A stretch of 9,491 nucleotides of DNA from an uncultured Blautia sp. (GTDB taxonomy: Bacteria > Bacillota > Clostridia > Lachnospirales > Lachnospiraceae). Below are positions 7,801 to 9,491 of the stretch, piece by piece. Location: contig CAKRPO010000066.1 of assembly GCA_934378195.1 (NCBI GenBank), positions 1 through 9,491 of the forward strand. Reading direction: 5' to 3'. A model generated the notes under the pieces. It was given only the letters and a program-made list of their open reading frames with translations. It was not told the origin of the DNA and ran no database searches. Both the position numbers and the translations under genes were made by a program. The number at the start of each line of letters is the position of its first letter. Position 1 is the stretch's first letter.

Positions 7801-7847
7801 TCTATAAGAAATTACCCTGTGATGTTCCGATAAGGTAAATATAGAAA
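7799..7847. repeat. Diverged second copy of the intergenic palindromic repeat
   Basis: Bases 7806-7828 align without gaps to 2040-2062 with 19 of 23 identical, including the shared ends aaatta and tgttcc. Its own outer arms tttctata (7799-7806) and tatagaaa (7840-7847) are exact reverse complements, and ttacc (7812-7816) pairs with ggtaa (7834-7838). It therefore keeps a fold-back shape with different arm sequence. It lies between the terminator and the MATE stop codon. Confidence 0.6.
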
Positions 7848-7848
7848 G

Positions 7849-9237
7849 TTATGCGTTTTTCATTTTGCCGAGTTCTTTGCGGGCAAAAACAACTGCAAGT
7901 ACAAACGCGGCAGCATCGGCAATTGGACCTGCATACATGACGCCGTCAATTCCCATAAACATCGGAAAGATGATAACCAACGGAAGCAGGAAGAGAACCT
8001 GCCTTGTCAAAGACATGATAATACCAAGCCCGGCTTTTCCTATAGAAGTAAAAAATCCGGCAGACATCGGCTGGATACCGTTGGCAAAAGTTAAAAGCAT
8101 AAAGATTCGCAGATAGTTTTCTGCAAATTTGAAGTACAGGTCGCTTCCTTCTCCAAACATGCTTACGATCTGATGCGGGAAAAGCTGGAAGCAAAGGAAA
8201 AACAGGATTGCGATGATCGTGCAGGCAGTGGCTGAATAGCGATATGTCTGTCGAACACGGTCGAATTTTCTGGCTCCGTAATTGAACCCCCAGATTGGCT
8301 GGGCACCCTGGGAGATGCCAATGCAGATCGCCAGAAATACCATATTTACTTTAGAGACAATTCCGACACATGCAATTGGAATGTCACTTCCATAAACGGA
8401 AGAAGCACCATAATAGCGCAAAATGTTGTTCATTACAATCTGGACAGCAGCAATTGCGATCTGATTGATACAGGACGCCATTCCAAGAGATGCGATTGCT
8501 TTTAAATGCTGCAGTTGTGGCTTCATCATATTACGTTCCAGATACATTTTTCGGAATCTGGAAAAATAGATTACAACGAGGAGAGCTGAAACAATCTGGC
8601 CGATTACGGTTGCCCAGGCGCCTCCTTTGATTCCCCATTTGAAACCAAAGATAAACAGTGGATCAAGAATCGTATTGATGATAGCTCCGGTTAAGGTACA
8701 CATCATAGAATATGTAGGGCTGCGATCGGCACGAATCAGGTGGTTTCCGCCAACAGATAAAGTAAAGAACGGAAGTCCGATTGCGATGATGCTTACATAA
8801 TCTGTTGCATAAGGAATCACGGTATCCGTTGCGCCAAAGAAAACAAGCAATGGATGCAGAAAAAGCAGAATGACTGCAGCGATGGATACGCCCGTGAGCG
8901 TTAATGCTGAAAGTGCACTTCCGGCAATTTCGCTCGCTTTACGCTCGTTACCGGCGCCCATTTCAAGATTGTAGTTGGAGGCGCCGCCAATTCCGAGAAG
9001 CAGAGCAGCAGCGGTTGAAATCGTTGTGACTGGAAATGCGATGTTGGTTGCGGCGTTTCCAAGCATACCAACACCCTGGCCAATAAAAATCTGATCTACT
9101 ATATTATAGAGAGCATTGACCAACATGCTGATAATGGCCGGGATTGCAAACTTCGCAAGGAGGCGCCCGGTTGGAGCAGTGCCCAGTGGGTTACCTGCAG
9201 ATGCGTTTGGAGTTGAGGGATTGGATTGAGTTTTCAA
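7849..9237 (-). CDS. MATE family efflux transporter, MepA-like
   Basis: Membrane antiporter of the MATE (multidrug and toxic compound extrusion) family, exporting cationic or aromatic compounds in exchange for Na+ or H+. It has 462 residues, the usual length, with about twelve hydrophobic segments in two pseudo-repeats: 27-50, 64-85, 108-135, 145-165, 178-200, 206-226, then from 250-273 to 432-452. MepA-like features are NIVDQIFIGQGVG (45-57), IRADRSP (168-174), NTILDPLFIF (188-197) and GISQGAQPIWGFNYGA (307-322). A polar, Ser/Pro-rich N-terminal tail of about 22 residues precedes the first helix. The start is TTG: there is no ATG between the upstream in-frame stop and the first membrane segment, and AAAGAGG sits 9 bases before this TTG. 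The true substrate cannot be read from sequence. It is transcribed toward the sbcDC unit. Confidence 0.93.
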   Translation of the reverse strand: MKTQSNPSTPNASAGNPLGTAPTGRLLAKFAIPAIISMLVNALYNIVDQIFIGQGVGMLGNAATNIAFPVTTISTAAALLLGIGGASNYNLEMGAGNERKASEIAGSALSALTLTGVSIAAVILLFLHPLLVFFGATDTVIPYATDYVSIIAIGLPFFTLSVGGNHLIRADRSPTYSMMCTLTGAIINTILDPLFIFGFKWGIKGGAWATVIGQIVSALLVVIYFSRFRKMYLERNMMKPQLQHLKAIASLGMASCINQIAIAAVQIVMNNILRYYGASSVYGSDIPIACVGIVSKVNMVFLAICIGISQGAQPIWGFNYGARKFDRVRQTYRYSATACTIIAILFFLCFQLFPHQIVSMFGEGSDLYFKFAENYLRIFMLLTFANGIQPMSAGFFTSIGKAGLGIIMSLTRQVLFLLPLVIIFPMFMGIDGVMYAGPIADAAAFVLAVVFARKELGKMKNA

Positions 9238-9246
9238 GATAAATAA

Positions 9247-9253
9247 CCTCTTT
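9247..9253 (-). promoter_or_regulatory. Ribosome binding site supporting the TTG start of the MATE gene
   Basis: On the minus strand this reads AAAGAGG, 9 bases before the TTG at 9237-9235. It decides the start because no ATG or GTG with comparable spacing exists upstream of the first membrane segment. Confidence 0.75.
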
Positions 9254-9311
9254 CTTGTTTCTTGGTAATTGTGTTTCTTTTATAAGAAGAAAGTATCTGG
9301 TGTAAAATGCG

Positions 9312-9341
9312 ATTATAGCCTTTGCATGTGAGCTATTTTAA
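9312..9341 (-). promoter_or_regulatory. Candidate promoter for the MATE gene (proximal)
   Basis: On the minus strand, a perfect -10 TATAAT (9317-9312) lies 18 bases after ttaaaa (9341-9336), a 4 of 6 match to TTGACA. It would give a leader of about 70 bases before the TTG start. The -10 is excellent, the -35 weak. Confidence 0.5.
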
Positions 9342-9342
9342 C

Positions 9343-9372
9343 AGTATACCACAAAAAAATAAAAAAAGTTAA
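9343..9372 (-). promoter_or_regulatory. Candidate promoter for the MATE gene (distal, extended -10)
   Basis: On the minus strand, TGG-TATACT (9351-9343) is a complete extended -10. ttaact (9372-9367) stands 18 bases upstream as a 4 of 6 -35. It lies within the A-tracts that flank the rightward promoter at 9381, so the two divergent promoters would overlap in their upstream regions. Confidence 0.4.
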
Positions 9373-9409
9373 AAAAAGTGTTGACATCTTTCTTTTATAG
9401 TGGTATTCT
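9353..9409 (+). promoter_or_regulatory. Strong rightward promoter with UP-like A-tracts (P1)
   Basis: A perfect -35 TTGACA (9381-9386), a 17-base spacer and -10 TATTCT (9404-9409) preceded by TGG, giving an extended -10. Immediately upstream are three runs of seven A (9353-9359, 9361-9367, 9371-9377) at 8-10 base intervals, the pattern of an UP element. No coding region follows in the 80 bases left, so it drives something beyond the window edge. Confidence 0.75.
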
Positions 9410-9464
9410 AATTGAGCTGTCACGAAGAATTGTTTCTTCTGATTAAACAATTTGAAAAGTTTTG

Positions 9465-9489
9465 AAAAAAGCGAAAAAAGTTGTTGACA
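9465..9489 (+). promoter_or_regulatory. Second rightward -35 with A-tracts (P2), cut by the window end
   Basis: A second perfect TTGACA (9484-9489) follows A-runs at 9465-9470 and 9474-9479. Its -10 falls beyond the last base. It lies 103 bases after the first TTGACA, so the two form a tandem pair. Such pairs are typical of rRNA operons and other strongly expressed stable-RNA genes. The identity of the driven gene is inference. Confidence 0.55.
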
Positions 9490-9491
9490 AA

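Noticed and set aside
9274..9399. 11-base direct repeat tttcttttata at 9274-9284 and 9389-9399
   Set aside because: Simple A/T-rich wording in promoter DNA. No symmetry or third copy, so probably coincidence.
1..9491. CRISPR array, transposase, phage or defence genes
   Set aside because: No regularly spaced repeats, no recombinase or transposase motifs, and all long ORFs are assigned. SbcCD here is a standard repair pair, not a recognised defence cassette.

Overview
The window (9491 bases, roughly 40-45% G+C by eye) looks like chromosomal DNA of a gut Firmicute of the Lachnospiraceae type (Blautia/Dorea/Ruminococcus-like). The grounds are A/G-rich Shine-Dalgarno sites, GAA/AAA-rich codon use, a GH42 beta-galactosidase beside housekeeping genes, and A-tract plus TTGACA promoters. 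This placement is inference from style and gene content, not a database match. I see no plasmid, phage, transposase, CRISPR array or tRNA, and no defence island.

Layout. 1-1974 (+) is a GH42 beta-galactosidase lacking only its first residues, followed by a strong hairpin terminator (1978-2034). 1975-2355 is non-coding: terminator, then a perfect 16-bp palindrome with an inner stem (2029-2074), three more hairpins (to about 2212), and a leader with a weak promoter candidate. 2356-6690 is the nuclease pair sbcD-sbcC, whose stop and start codons abut. It continues into a possible 25-codon ORF (6675-6752), which overlaps the sbcC end and shares an ATGA with an uncharacterised 329-residue protein gene (6749-7738). 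This forms a compact, probably co-transcribed unit. It ends in a hairpin (7748-7800) that also lies downstream of the convergent MATE transporter gene (9237-7849, minus strand, TTG start). Between the hairpin and the MATE stop lies a diverged relative of the 2029-2074 palindrome. The right edge (9343-9491) holds A-tract-rich divergent promoters. Those firing leftward could serve the MATE gene. Those firing rightward are two TTGACA elements 103 bases apart, arranged like rRNA or other stable-RNA operon promoters, and their gene lies outside the window.

How it works together. GH42 supplies cytoplasmic beta-galactoside hydrolysis. SbcCD (bacterial Mre11-Rad50) removes hairpins and blocked or branched DNA ends. 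The third gene's link to SbcCD is positional only. MATE exports small cationic or aromatic compounds. The least ordinary parts are the intergenic palindromic repeat family, the small ORF coupling sbcC to the unknown gene, the unknown gene itself, and the right-edge promoter cluster. I did not find convincing evidence of an entirely new multi-gene system.
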